NCBI GenBank assembly: GCA_038025085.1
Contig: CM076148.1
Location: forward strand, 1,242,501-1,306,500
Reading direction: 5' to 3'
DNA: 64,000 bases
From: Tetragonia tetragonoides
Taxonomy: Eukaryota > Streptophyta > Magnoliopsida > Caryophyllales > Aizoaceae
Part shown: positions 46,810 through 58,305 of the stretch, piece after piece
Numbering within the stretch: the first letter of the stretch is position 1
Layout of the letters: the number at the start of each line of letters is the position of its first letter
Position numbers and translations under genes: made by a program
Notes under the pieces: generated by a model
Database searches by the model: none
Told to the model about the DNA's origin: nothing
The model's input: the letters and a program-made list of their open reading frames with translations, nothing else

Positions 46810-46822
46810 ACGTGGTCACGTG
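46810..46822 (+). promoter_or_regulatory. Paired ABRE/G-box elements upstream of the MAPKKK
   Basis: ACGTGG (46810-46815) and CACGTG (46817-46822) are adjacent, about 670 bp upstream of the start codon. Closely spaced ACGT-core ABREs are bound by ABF/AREB factors, and MAPKKK17/18 genes are known to be ABA-induced. Sites seen; function inferred. Confidence 0.5.
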
Positions 46823-47356
46823 CCGCCATGTGAGGACCCAGTGAGGAGTATCATTCACTGCTAAGCAACCGCCATCGCGCCACCCGGGCTAAAGCCAAAA
46901 AGCTCCACTACAAACGCTCTCTTTAATTCGTTCATCTTCTCTCACGCTATATGTTCTACGTTAAAGGAGGTGTAGTTGAGTCGTAGAGACTCATCTATCC
47001 TTAACCAAAGTTGAGAATTTGAATATCGTCTTAAGTATGGAGCAACTTTAAATTTCTTAGCTAGTTATCCCACTCTTTAAGCTGCCTACAAACCAGCGTT
47101 GAAAAACAGTCACTGTACTCGACGGTGAATACCCTTTATTATGACCCAAAAAGAAATATATTCTTTCCTTTTGTTATGTGGAGATGGAGATCCCTTCTTT
47201 TTTAAATTAAAGGAGCCGTCAAATTTAATAGAGAGAGAATTAAAGCATAAAAAGAACGTCTTCTATTGGACAACAACAACAGAGAGAGGTGAAATAAATA
47301 AATAAATAAATTAGAATTTACTTTTCCTTTTTCTTGTTAAGCAAACAAGCTAGCCA

Positions 47357-47364
47357 TATAAATA
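47357..47364 (+). promoter_or_regulatory. Probable TATA box of the MAPKKK gene
   Basis: TATAAATA lies 125 bases before the start codon and is followed by a pyrimidine-rich leader (47428-47475), which fits a core promoter. Confidence 0.5.
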
Positions 47365-47488
47365 TGTTAGATTGATCAATTGAATCTCTAACGCACATTT
47401 CATTTCAAGCACGCACCACAAAGTTAGTCACTCTTTCTTTCTTTCTATTTCTTCATTTCCCTCTCTTTCTTGTACAACTCTTGCAATC

Positions 47489-49054
47489 ATGAACTGGACT
47501 AGAGGCCAGCTCATTGGCCGCGGCTCCTCGGCCGCAGTCTCCCTAGGGAGGGATCTCCCTAGAGGTTGTAACATTTTTGCTGTCAAATCTGTCGAGCTCT
47601 CGAAATCGAATGCCCTTCGTAAGGAGCAAGAAATTCATTCGAGTGTCGATTGCAAACGGATCATTGGGTACAAGGGATGTGACATTACTTATGAAAATGG
47701 TCAGTCCTTGTACAACATTTTCTTAGAATATGCTCCTAGTGGCACAATTGTAGATATAATTCGACGAAAAGGCAGTGGCCTAGGCGAGTCCCAAATTAGG
47801 CACTATACTGAAGAAATTCTCCAAGGTTTAGAGTACCTACATTCTAAAGGTATAGTACATTGTGACATTAAGGGGGCTAATATTTTGGTCACAAATGAAG
47901 GGGTGAAAATTGGGGACTTCGGGTGCTCTAGATGGGTTGATGACGTGGCAAGATGTCATTTGTCGAAGGTGGAGATAGCTGGGACCCCCATGTACATGGC
48001 TCCTGAGGTGGCGCGTGGCGAGGATCAAGGATACCCGGCTGATATATGGGCCTTGGGCTGCACGGTACTTGAGATGGCTACTGGGCTGACTCCATGGCCC
48101 AATATCGCCGCCCATAACCCAGTCTCAGCCCTTTATCAGATTGGGTTTTCAAGTGAAGTGCCTGAAGTTCCGGGCTTCTTATCGGGCCTGGCCCAAGACT
48201 TTTTGTCAAAGTGCTTCAAGAGAGATCCAAAGGAGAGATGGTCAGTTGCTGAACTCCTCAACCATCCTTTTATTGTTTTTGATGATGGATTGGCAACATG
48301 GGCTACGAAGGAGACCCATGGGCTAAGTTATTCCGATACACCGACAAGTATATTGGATCAAAGCTTGTGGGAGTCCATAAAGGAAATGGGCTTAGCCCAA
48401 GAAAATGTGGCCCAAGAAGGATCCGAAAAGTCTATTGTTTTTGATGATGGATTGGCCAAATGGGCTACAAAAGAGGCCCATGGGCCAAGCTCCAATACAC
48501 CGACAAGTATATTGGATCACAGCTTGTGGGAGTCCATAAAGGAAATGGGCTTAGCCCAAGAAAATGTGGCCCAAGAAGGATCCGAAAAGTCTCCATGTGA
48601 GAGAATGAAAGAATTGTCATCTTCGGTTCAGGAATTTCATAATTGGGCTTGGGATGAAAATTGGATCACAGTTAGAAGTGACCCTACTAATGAAGCTGAG
48701 AAGGTGTCTAATGGGCTGGACCACCTTGAGGCCCATACTGTTGAGCCCAACATGACAACTGGGTTTGAGTTTCATCCAATCATTGAGCTTGATTTTCCAT
48801 TTCTTAGTGTTATTGAATTGTTGAAATGCTATGACATAATGTATTATGGCATGTATGATGGAAAAAGTAAGACCAACAGTTATGAGATCCAAGATAGTGG
48901 TTATTTTTGTAAATGTATGAACCATTCATATAACAATTTCACTTTGTCAAAAATTCTTTTGTCTATCTTGGGATTGTTAGCATTCATAGTACTATCTACA
49001 AGCAATTCTAAAATATGCATAATCGATTACTCACATGTGAAAACACAAAAATAA
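47489..49054 (+). CDS. MAP kinase kinase kinase, MAPKKK17/18-like (MEKK clade), intronless
   Basis: A serine/threonine kinase of the plant MAPKKK13-21 group, which acts above MKK3 in ABA and wound signalling in Arabidopsis. It is a single exon of 521 codons. The kinase domain begins at residue 3, with glycine loop IGRGSSAAV (9-17), ATP lysine K33 (FAVKS), catalytic loop HCDIKGANIL (D126; Cys replaces the Arg of HRD, as is normal in this clade), DFG at 143-145, and GTPMYMAPEV. Immediately after the kinase domain a 54-residue segment is duplicated in tandem (262-315 and 316-368). The C-terminus has a hydrophobic stretch, ILLSILGLLAFIVLS, about 20 residues from the end, which could be a membrane anchor. 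Single-exon structure is normal for this subfamily. A LINE begins 59 nt after the stop. The gene appears intact. Confidence 0.93.
   Translation: MNWTRGQLIGRGSSAAVSLGRDLPRGCNIFAVKSVELSKSNALRKEQEIHSSVDCKRIIGYKGCDITYENGQSLYNIFLEYAPSGTIVDIIRRKGSGLGESQIRHYTEEILQGLEYLHSKGIVHCDIKGANILVTNEGVKIGDFGCSRWVDDVARCHLSKVEIAGTPMYMAPEVARGEDQGYPADIWALGCTVLEMATGLTPWPNIAAHNPVSALYQIGFSSEVPEVPGFLSGLAQDFLSKCFKRDPKERWSVAELLNHPFIVFDDGLATWATKETHGLSYSDTPTSILDQSLWESIKEMGLAQENVAQEGSEKSIVFDDGLAKWATKEAHGPSSNTPTSILDHSLWESIKEMGLAQENVAQEGSEKSPCERMKELSSSVQEFHNWAWDENWITVRSDPTNEAEKVSNGLDHLEAHTVEPNMTTGFEFHPIIELDFPFLSVIELLKCYDIMYYGMYDGKSKTNSYEIQDSGYFCKCMNHSYNNFTLSKILLSILGLLAFIVLSTSNSKICIIDYSHVKTQK
48272..48592 (+). repeat. In-frame tandem duplication in the MAPKKK tail
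   Basis: Unit 1 (48272-48433, 54 codons) and unit 2 (48434-48592, 53 codons) both run from IVFDDGLA to QEGSEKS. They differ by a few substitutions and one lost codon (SYSDTPTS against SSNTPTS). The second halves are almost identical, so the duplication is young. Confidence 0.95.
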
Positions 49055-49482
49055 GGCGTACCTCTCAACACAATTACTGTCTCAACCAATGAGCACAAGT
49101 GCAAAAACATATCACTACTGCTCTTCCATCCTGTGGCAAAGAGAGTGAGAGAGAGACCAACGTACGGCTAAATAAAGTTGCCGCTGTTTTTTTTTTTTCT
49201 CTCTGTAGAAACTCTCCTCTCAGTAGGATTCCTCTCCCTTTGTGGAGTATGAACACTTGTCAAGCACTCAGCTATGGCATTTAATTCTTACTACATGCAA
49301 ATAATCCACTCACCTGTTTACCATTATCTAGCCAAAATTACTCTTTCATTCTCTGCCACTTTCTGCAGCCTACCACCACATTAAATTCTAATCCCACCCT
49401 TTCTAAATCCACTCTTCCCCACCTTTCCTTCTGTTCAGGTTTCTCTTAAAACACTGAGTCATTGTATTCGAAGTCCGAAGCC

Positions 49483-50385
49483 ATGACTGATACTAACCCT
49501 TTAGCAGGCAAAGAGGTGATAAAAAATAATCGATTTAAAGACTTGAAACTACCCTCAAATCCACTTTTAGAGGAGAAGGTAACAGATTTGTGCTTAATTG
49601 GTCGAGTTTATTCGGAAAAACCCATAAAGATGCCATTGGCTAAATCGATTTTGGAGAAAATGTGGAGCATGCAAGGTAAGCCTATGATCTCAATTATGAA
49701 TAATTTTGATTTTCTGATCACTTTCTAAGTCTAAAAGGGAAAGAGACAGACTAATTGATAAAGGCACATGGCATGTTTTGGGGAGAAATATTGTCCTCAA
49801 GAGGTGGGAGCAGCACCTGAACCCAGAAGATTTAAACTTTCATTTGCTCCCAATCTGGGTACAATTTCATGGATTACACAGGTCACAACTCACTGAAAAT
49901 AATTGTTTGACAATTGCGGAATTAGTTGGTCGAATCCTGGGGATGGACGATGTGTCGGAACAACGAACGCTAGCTACAAGATTTTTAAGGGCAAAAGTTG
50001 TAATTGATTTGAGGGAACCGCTCCAGAGAGGTTTCATTACGGAGGATGAGAGAAATAATCTCAGTTGGGTCAGTTTCAAATACGAAAGAATAGGTGATTT
50101 TTGCTTCAATTGTGGGTGTATGGGACACGATCAAAGGGAGTGCAACAAGGAAATTACTGAGGATTATCAATACCCAGATGTAGGATATGGGGTGACCATG
50201 AAAGCCACTGATCTGTCAGACTGGAGCCTTGCTATGAAACCGCATGAACCACACACAGAACATGGTGCTGAGGAGATGAGCCAAGCAGAAATCAACCAAG
50301 CCCATAGACGGCAAGAGGCGGAGCGTCTGAAAAATGAGAAAGTTAAGGTTGATCCACTAGCTATGGTGGCGCGTACAATGCGTTG
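49483..50385 (+). pseudogene. LINE ORF1 (DUF4283 and zinc knuckle), one frameshift
   Basis: It starts MTDTNPLAGKEVIKNN. The frame shifts near 49725 into SKRERDRLIDKGTWHV and GRNIVLKRWEQHLNPED, the DUF4283 core. A CCHC zinc knuckle follows at 50103-50144 (CFNCGCMGHDQREC). The product would be a nucleic-acid-binding chaperone of the LINE RNP. The frame stops at 50385, and low-complexity Pro/Ser/Lys-rich pieces continue in other frames to about 51300. Confidence 0.8.
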
Positions 50386-51316
50386 ACCACCAAGCGAGTC
50401 CTTCACCTTTGATTTGGGAGCTACCACAGTCTACTATGACGCGGAGAAGAGGGAAGTTACAGAGGTGAATGTGACAACCGGTCACAATCGAAAGATGACT
50501 TGGGTAATGGCGTGTCTCATGGAGCCAAACACCATGCTTAGTCCTGTGAGTCATGATGACCAAGGTATGTCCTGTGAGCCACAACTTTCTAGTGAAATGG
50601 ACCCACCTACTATTCCAATTGATATTTCTGGTAATGATAATCCAATGCTTAGTAAACCTGTAAACAATGAGCTGGATAATAACATAGGCTTGGACCTTAT
50701 CATGTTGAATGATGTTGATTGTATAAGCCCATTTGAGAGCCCAAATAGAGCTCAGTCATCTTAATGCCCCTTAAAGCCAATACTAGCCAGTATATTGTTG
50801 TGGAACCTGATGAACCAAGTAGCCCACTAAAAAGTGCCAGCAACATATCCACAAAATCACTTAATTCACCTTCTACCACAAAGTCACCTGAGACCACCAA
50901 AAATATTCCTAGCCCAAAAACTCCCAAACCACAAACCATCGTTGTTTCAACCCACTTAACCCCACAAAATACACCCACTAAACTTAGCAATTTTCTGGGT
51001 CGCCTCTCGCTAAAAAGAAAACCAGCTGATAAACAATAGGAGAACGGAGATGTGCACGGTCAGGAGGGAAGTACCAAAAAACCCAAAGCTACAAACAACC
51101 TTACCACCAGTGATAAAGGAAAGAGGCCTATGAGTGATAACCCCAAAATCAGAGCACCACGTAAAAAGCCAATCAAACTGGGAAGTAAAAGCCAGGAGAG
51201 GAAAAAAGAAGATTTGAACCTACACTTCGACCAGGGAGCTATGGCTGATATGCTTCGTCAATTTGATGAGCAAGTAAGGAAATTGAATGGGGCGGGGCCC
51301 AACCCCCTCTTGATCA

Positions 51317-54300
51317 ATGATGACAATTTATTGGAATTGTCGGGAATTGGGGCATCCCACGACAATGAGCCATATGAGAGCCCTTATCCGGAAACACAAT
51401 TCAGATATTTTCTTTTTGTCCGAAACAATGGTAGATGAGAATAGAGCTTGTGATATTTTGAGAGGTTTTAATTTTACTGAGGTTGTTGCCTCATCCTCTG
51501 CTGGACTCTCTGGGGGTTTGGCACTGATGTGGAGAAGAGGGGTTAATTTGGAGGTGATTTTTAAGTCTGACCAGCTGATGGTAACAAAATTAGAGGGGAA
51601 CAATCCTGAGCTGCAATCGATGTGTACTTTTGTGTATAGGGCTCCTAATCACCATGACAAGCATGCTTTCTGGAAGGCTATTGATGCCACCGCATCACTT
51701 AGCCACGAACCCCAAGCGTTCATAGGTGATTTTAATGATTTGTTACACCAAGGAGAGAAATGGGGAGGAGTATTCAGACCATCATCAGCTTCATGTGGGT
51801 TGCAACAGTGTATTGATAGCAATGGTTTGATTGACATTGGCTAAGAACGAGAGATGGGGTTGTGATCTTAAAAGAAAGATTGGATAGGGGAATTTGTAAT
51901 ACTCAGTAGCGACAGAGTTTTCCTAGGGCAGTGGTCAAAAACTTGACTTTCTTTAAGTCCGACCATACGCCAATTCTCCTCGACAGCCAGGGAGAAGGTG
52001 CTAAAGGCCCAAGCCCATTCAAATTCGAAGCTATGTGGATCAGGGATCCAACGAGCCATGATGTTGTGAAGAGAGCCTGGAGAGAAGACTTTCGTGGCTC
52101 AAAAAGCTTTATTTTGAAACAAAAGCTTAGAACCACGAAAGAACACCTGAAAAGATGGAATAAGAAACACTTTGGCCATGTTCAAACCCAGATACGTGAG
52201 GTCTCTGAAGCTATTGATGAAATACAAAAGCAAGTAGGTATGCAGGCCAATGATATCCAAGAAGCTGATTTGTATGGAAAGCTCATTGAATTGTACAAGA
52301 GAGAGGCGATTATGACAAAACAAAAATCAAGGGTCCAATATTTAAAGGAGGGGGATCTTAATACTAAGTATTTCCACCTTTCAACCGTGATAAGGAGACG
52401 GAGAAATGCTGTAGAGGCTTTGAAATTGAGCAATGGGGACTGGACACAAAACAATGAGGAAATCAATCAAGCCTTTGTGACTTATTTTTCTGATCTGTTT
52501 GCTGCGGAGGAAGCTAATTACCCCCCTGATCTTAATCAACTTTTTGAAGGCTGTATTGATATGACAGAGAATGAAATGTTGTGCGCAATTCCTGACATAG
52601 AAGAGATCAAGAATGTGATCTTTCTTATGCACCCTACAAAAGCGCCAGGCCCCGATGGGCTGCCAGCGTTGTTATTTCAAGTTTACTGGGAGACAGTCCA
52701 GACTGAAGTGGTAAACATGGTCCAAGACTTTTTTTGCTACGGGCTACTTACTTCAAACCCAAAACCACACTCACATAGCACTTATCCCAAAAACCCCTCA
52801 CGCATGCTCTGTAAAGGAGTATAGGCCCATCGCTCTGTGCAACGTCGTGTACAAGATTGTCTCCAAGTTAATTGCAAATCGCCTTAATCCACTGCTCGAC
52901 AAGTTCATTAGTCCACTGCAGGCCGCCTTTGTCCCAGGAAGAATGATATCTGATAACACTATACTGGTTCAGGAGCTTCTGCATACCATGAAAAAGCAAA
53001 AAGGGAAGGGTGGTTTGATGGCATTAAAGGTTGATATGGCAAAAGCTTATGACAAGCTTGATTGGGGCTTCCTCTTGTGTTTACTAAAGAACGTCGGTTT
53101 TAACGATAAATTTGTTCATATGATCAGCCAGTGCATATCTACACCGACCATGTCAATTCTTATCAACGGCTCACCCCAAGGCTTCATTAAACCTCAGCGA
53201 GGCATTCGACAAGGCGACCCTCTCTTGCCTTTCTTATTTGTCATTGGCATGGAAACACTCTCACGGCTATTCCTCAAAGCCCAAGCTGCAGGTTCACTCA
53301 ACGGGATTGCAATTGATAAGCGATGTGAAGGCATCTCCCACCTGTTGTTCGCTGATGACCTTGTAATATTCGCAAGAGCAAATGAAAGCAATGCTGATGC
53401 AATCAACACAACACTTAATCTGATGGAAGATTGGAGCGGATTGGCGGCCAATAAAGCAAAATCTGGGGTGTACTTTAGCCCGAACACTGACCCGACTACA
53501 AAGGGTAGATTGAAGGGACGCCTTAACCTATGTGCTATGGACAAGGACGCTGTGTACCTTGGTCTACCTTTTCTCCGCAACTGTGGCAAGAGACTGAGGT
53601 TCAACTACATCATGGAACGCCTCAAAGATAAATTGAAGATGTGGAAAGCTAAAACACTCTCTTTTGCGGGCCGTACAAAAATGATCCAAGCAGTTGCTAC
53701 TGCCCTACCTAGTTATGCTATGGCCACAAATTTGATCAGTGTGATGATGTGCAAGGATATGGATGCTACCATAAGGGATTTCTGGTGGGGAAAGGAAGAG
53801 AGAGGTAAGGGTTTTTATCTCAAATCCTACCTGGGAGTCGATTTGTCTACCACGCACTGTGGGAGGGCTCGGTGTCCGTAGGATGCAAGAGACAAATAAA
53901 GCCTTACACTCGAAACTTGCGTGGCTTATGTTCTCACAAGATAAGAGGCTGTGGGTGCAACATTTTTTGAGGAAATACTGCACCCGACATGGGTTTTTAC
54001 ATGTAAAACCAACATCTTCAGACTCACAACACTGGCGTGACATTCTCGAAGACAGGGATATCCTTGAGAAAGGGGGTTGCTACCTAGTGGGCTCGGGAAC
54101 ATCTGTAAATGTTTGGAATGACCCATGGATTCCTAGCATTGAAACTTTTAAACCGTGTGCAAGAGAAGGGGCTGAGATTGTGGTATTTAAAGTGTGTGAT
54201 TGTATCCTTGATGGGAAATGGAATGATGAACTGGTACGTGACCAATTTGATGTTGTCTCGGCGGAAGCCATTTTGGCTATCCCGCTGCCATCCCCACTGG

Positions 54301-55373
54301 AAGAAGATTCATTTGCCTGGGTTTTTGAAAGACTTGGAAATTTTACAGTTAAAAGTGCACATAAGCTCATTATTAATGATCGTATTGAAGAACATGAAGT
54401 TTTTACAGGGGCCCTGTGGAAGGAGATATGGAGCATTCCAGTACCACAAAGGATGCGTATTTTTATATGGCGTATTGCTTGGAAAGCCGTACCATCGAAG
54501 GCAAGACTGAAACTGAGAGTTCCCACTTTTGATGACGGGTGCGTCTTATGTGACAGTGGTATTGAAAGTGATGAACATGTTTTGTTTGTCTGTCCATTTG
54601 CACGGGCGGTCTGGTTATCTGTGCTTGGCTTCCGCACGGATGCAGTGAATCATTGGAGTAGTCAAGAGTGGATTGAAAACCTCTTTTCCCCATCATCCAA
54701 CCTGAGAACAACAATGGGGAAAGAGAATGGAATTACTTTTGCTAGAAAAGCTATTGTGATAATGGATACGATTTGGTGGGTGAGAAACCAAGCCATACAC
54801 AAGGAGCAACATGTTGAATTACAGGCAACCATTGAGTTAATTCATAGAAGATGGCTTGAAGTTGAAAAGGCCTTTGGAGTTGACATTGCAAATCAGCTAG
54901 GTAGGCAGGTCACTACACCCATCTCAGGGGATATTGCTATCAAGGGAGGATGGTTTGTGGATGCTGCAGTGAGGCCAAACAAAGCTTATATGGCCTGGGT
55001 TTTGACTGATGACAATGGAAGACCACTCAAAGCTGGGGCAAATTGGGCTGCAACCACTGACCCAGCAGAAGCTGAGGCGAGAGCAATCTGGGAGGTTGCA
55101 AAAGTGATGGTGAATGAAGGCATAACTCATACCAATATTGTCAGTGATGCAAAGCTCGTAGTGGATGACTTGCATCGTGGTGCTCCGTTCCCGTGGAAGC
55201 TACTAGGAATCCTTGAAGAGATTAATGTTTTAATTAAGCTAGCATCTGTTAATGTAATTTTTACAAACCGTAGCAACAATGGACTAGCCCATTCTTTTGC
55301 CTCTTGGGCGGCCTCCTCTAATTTTGTCGGTATATTTTATTCCGAGGAGTTCCGACCTGAGTGTGGACTTTAG
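51317..55373 (+). pseudogene. LINE ORF2 (endonuclease, reverse transcriptase, RNase H), frameshifted
   Basis: The AP-endonuclease domain opens with IYWNCRELGHPTTMSHMRAL and has GDFND at 51724-51738; it stops at 51844. The reverse transcriptase resumes at 51931-52824, shifts, then continues 52847-53881 with FVPGRMISDN and catalytic FADD (53348-53359). A third shift near 53850 leads to 53859-55373, with zf-RVT (CVLCDSGIESDEH, 54542-54580) and a C-terminal RNase H domain (GGWFVDAAV...AEAEARAIWEV) ending at 55373. At least three frame changes make it inactive, but long conserved frames suggest a fairly recent insertion. Confidence 0.9.
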
Positions 55374-55453
55374 GTTGTATGTTTGTTTTTTGGATTTTCT
55401 TAATACAACCGTGCAACCTTTGGACGAGCAAAAAAAAAAGTGCAAAAACATAT

Positions 55454-58197
55454 GTCTTATGAGACAACCTCATATACAATCCATTCAAAATTATTGCTTT
55501 TTCATTTAGAGATATTAGTTTTAATTTTTTTTGTGATTGTGCCAATCTAATGGCTTGAGCAGCGGTTGAGCCCTGAGGCAATCATGTATCCGAAGGAAGA
55601 TGGAGTACATTATTAAAGGTGTGAAAGTACATGCTAGTGATAGGAGTAATAGGTCCGGTTCTCTTCAACGGAATGGTGTGAAACCCATAATCCCAATAAT
55701 TCACAACAAAACAAGGGCATCTTCCTATGTGAAATATGGTAACGTTATTATATAGTCGTTGATTGTGGATTTGTGTTGTGGTATATAGTTCCAAAGAAAA
55801 AAGAAAAAAAAAAACATGTGATGTGGACCTGTGTCCAGTGGCACGTGGTAACACCGTAATAGTATCAAGGGATGATCCATTTTATTCCAACAGTACTAGG
55901 TTTAGTTTTTCTTGACTCTCCGACAAAATCTACAATTATTCCTACATGATTATTTAATTGAAAAACAAATTTTTTTTGAAAGAGTTGAAAAAATAAATAA
56001 ATTAGATAAGAAAATCTGTCAAAAAACCAAAGGATCAAATCTCTCGAATCAAAAGAGATATTGTGGCACGATTTTACCAATGAGCATAAGTGTAAAAGCG
56101 AAAAAATGAACATAAATAAGGTATGGGAGCACTCAAATATACTGTTTAGGGCCAACACCGTGAGGATCTTCAAGTCATAGGCTAATAGTTATAGCTAGTG
56201 CCTATTATCAAAAGTTCAAAACCCAATCGCCTAATTTAAGAAGCAAGTATATTATTCTCCTTACAGGAAGTTACCAAGTACTCCGTAGTACTTATCAGTT
56301 ATCAGTCCTAATTGTAATCACAAAGCTATGTACCTGAGGCATTATGCGTAGTGCCAAATAACGGTTTTATAAGCAGACTAACATTGTGGGTTGCCAATAA
56401 CAGGTCTTGGGTTCGATTTTTGACAGCTGCGTCACACATCTCATGACTAACCCCTCCATAAGGGTCTACGGCAAAGTTCATGGGCCGAGGGTGCCTAAAG
56501 GGAGGGCAATCCCTTTTTATAATTGAAAAGCCAATACTACTAATATGTACTCTTATGTCTTTTTCTCTCTCGTTGGCCCGATTTGGACAAAAAGAGAGGA
56601 AAAGAGGGAGGGTGGAGAAAAAACAGATTTCGTCCCTAAACTTATACTCTATCAAATTTAATGGAGCTAATAAGATTAGTGATCTTTGACTTTGGAATAT
56701 TATTGATTAAATCAAGATAGCTCACGGAATTGGTTACACCTTCAATAATCATCGTACATCGCATTGCTGGTAAAAAAAAAAAAAAAACATCCTCAGAGTA
56801 AGGTTGCGTAACACTTAATCCCCTTTTTTATATATCCTATTTAAATGGGAGTCTTTTTGAAGGCATTGGAATCGTGCTTGACGTTGATGGCCTGTTGGAT
56901 GTTTTCTAAATTTAGATATGGACAATGTCATCAGAGTAATAGTTACCTTTACTTGCTCATTCCTCATTGTGGTTATATATTCTTTGTTATTGTGCACCAT
57001 TGCTTTGCCCCTGACTGACCTGTTTGTTCTTTAGGTTGTCAGAGTTATGCATGCAACTCGCAAAGCTCAGTCATCATCGTAGGATATGCACTAAACATTT
57101 TATTTTGAAAATAACCCTTTTAAGTTATATGATAGAGGAGGTATATGTCACGCATCTTACCTATTAACACTAATTATTCTTTGATTCAATTATTCTGCTT
57201 TGTTAGAGGTTTATGAGACATTAGTTCTAGGGAAATCTGATTAAAATCATAACTTTGGTAATCGCATATTAGGTCATTTAGATCTAAAACCTTTAACATA
57301 TACTCATATTTACTACACTGTCTAAAAGGCGTTAAGTAGTGTTCTTTTCAACTTATTAGCTAGATTAAATTGAATAGTATGTGTGAGAGAAAGTAATCAT
57401 ATGTTGTAAAACCACTAAAATAAACTATGAAGGTGTAGCATAGCCTAAACAAGCTACAAACACAATATTAGGGGGTCTAACGTCCTAGGAGCAAGAATCA
57501 AAAAATAATTTAGGGTCCACATCCTAGGAGCAAGAGTCACAAATAATTTCTGAAAATACCAAAGGTCGTATATTGGGAGGTACTTCTTAGCTACATAAAA
57601 CTAAAAATATACAGTACGATATTAGAATGAGGTATTATTAAGATCCAAAATACTCATATTGGTTGCTTACATAGTCTCCATTTGCAAATATTAAAAGCTT
57701 GACATATGCTAAAATTTGATGGAAGATCACTCCTAATGGTCTGTGCATAATACACTTGACTTTCTAGCTAGTACTCAGTAGTTCAATCAACTCTATGGTT
57801 GATTCAGTTGGTCTGATATATTTGATGTTGAACACAGTCCGAACATGATGTAGCGAGTGGGGATGTCTCGGTAGCCATAACTTGCACCCTTTTTTTTGCT
57901 GAGCAAAAAATCTCTGTGGTTGATTCAGTCAAGGTTTATGTCAAGTTACAACCAATTGCCTTATGATAAAACCCAAGTTGTACCTTCTTTAAATCCCCTG
58001 AATTGGCCGAGTATCTTCAAACCTAAGCATCTAGCTGCATTGTTCAATTACTTAATCTACACTTTAGAAACTACTCCTAATAGCTAGACTACGTACGTAA
58101 GATGTCATGCAGAACCATTCATACAAGCATCACAAAAGAGGGGCTTGTCATGATCTTGAAAGATATCCTCTCTGTCTTGATCTTAGCCTTGCTAGCT
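55454..58197. other. Intergenic between the LINE and the SLAH gene
   Basis: No gene recognised. The first bases after the LINE are the displaced MAPKKK 3' flank. At 56076-56105 a diverged copy of the sequence around the LINE target (ACCAATGAGCATAAGTGTAAAA) occurs. GTGTTCTTTTC and TGTGAGAGAAAG words at 57340-57395 match the MITE-like fragment in WRKY intron 4. Confidence 0.5.
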
Positions 58198-58205
58198 TAT
58201 ATAAA
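58198..58205 (+). promoter_or_regulatory. Probable TATA box of the SLAH gene
   Basis: TATATAAA lies 101 bases before the start codon, a suitable distance for a short leader. Confidence 0.5.
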
Positions 58206-58305
58206 CACCATCTCAGGTATCGAATGAGCTAAGCAGGACATACTATATCTTCCGTGTTATTCCTCCCTGTAAACTCGATTCATTGCAGATCGATATCAAG
58301 CAAAA

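Larger units (their letters stand above)
49113..55437 (+). mobile_element. L1-type LINE with RNase H domain, 6.3 kb
   Basis: It is flanked by a 16-bp target duplication AAGTGCAAAAACATAT (49097-49112 and 55438-55453) and ends in a short A-run (55430-55438). It has a 5' leader, ORF1 (DUF4283 plus zinc knuckle) and ORF2 (endonuclease, reverse transcriptase, zinc-binding domain, RNase H), so it appears full-length. Both ORFs carry frameshifts or stops, so it is no longer active. The first duplication copy lies 43 nt after the MAPKKK stop codon, so the insertion split that gene's 3' UTR or immediate 3' flank. Confidence 0.93.

Noticed and set aside
52099..54714. Several minus-strand frames over 70 codons within the LINE
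   Set aside because: Antisense shadows of the reverse transcriptase and RNase H coding sequence; none resembles a protein family.
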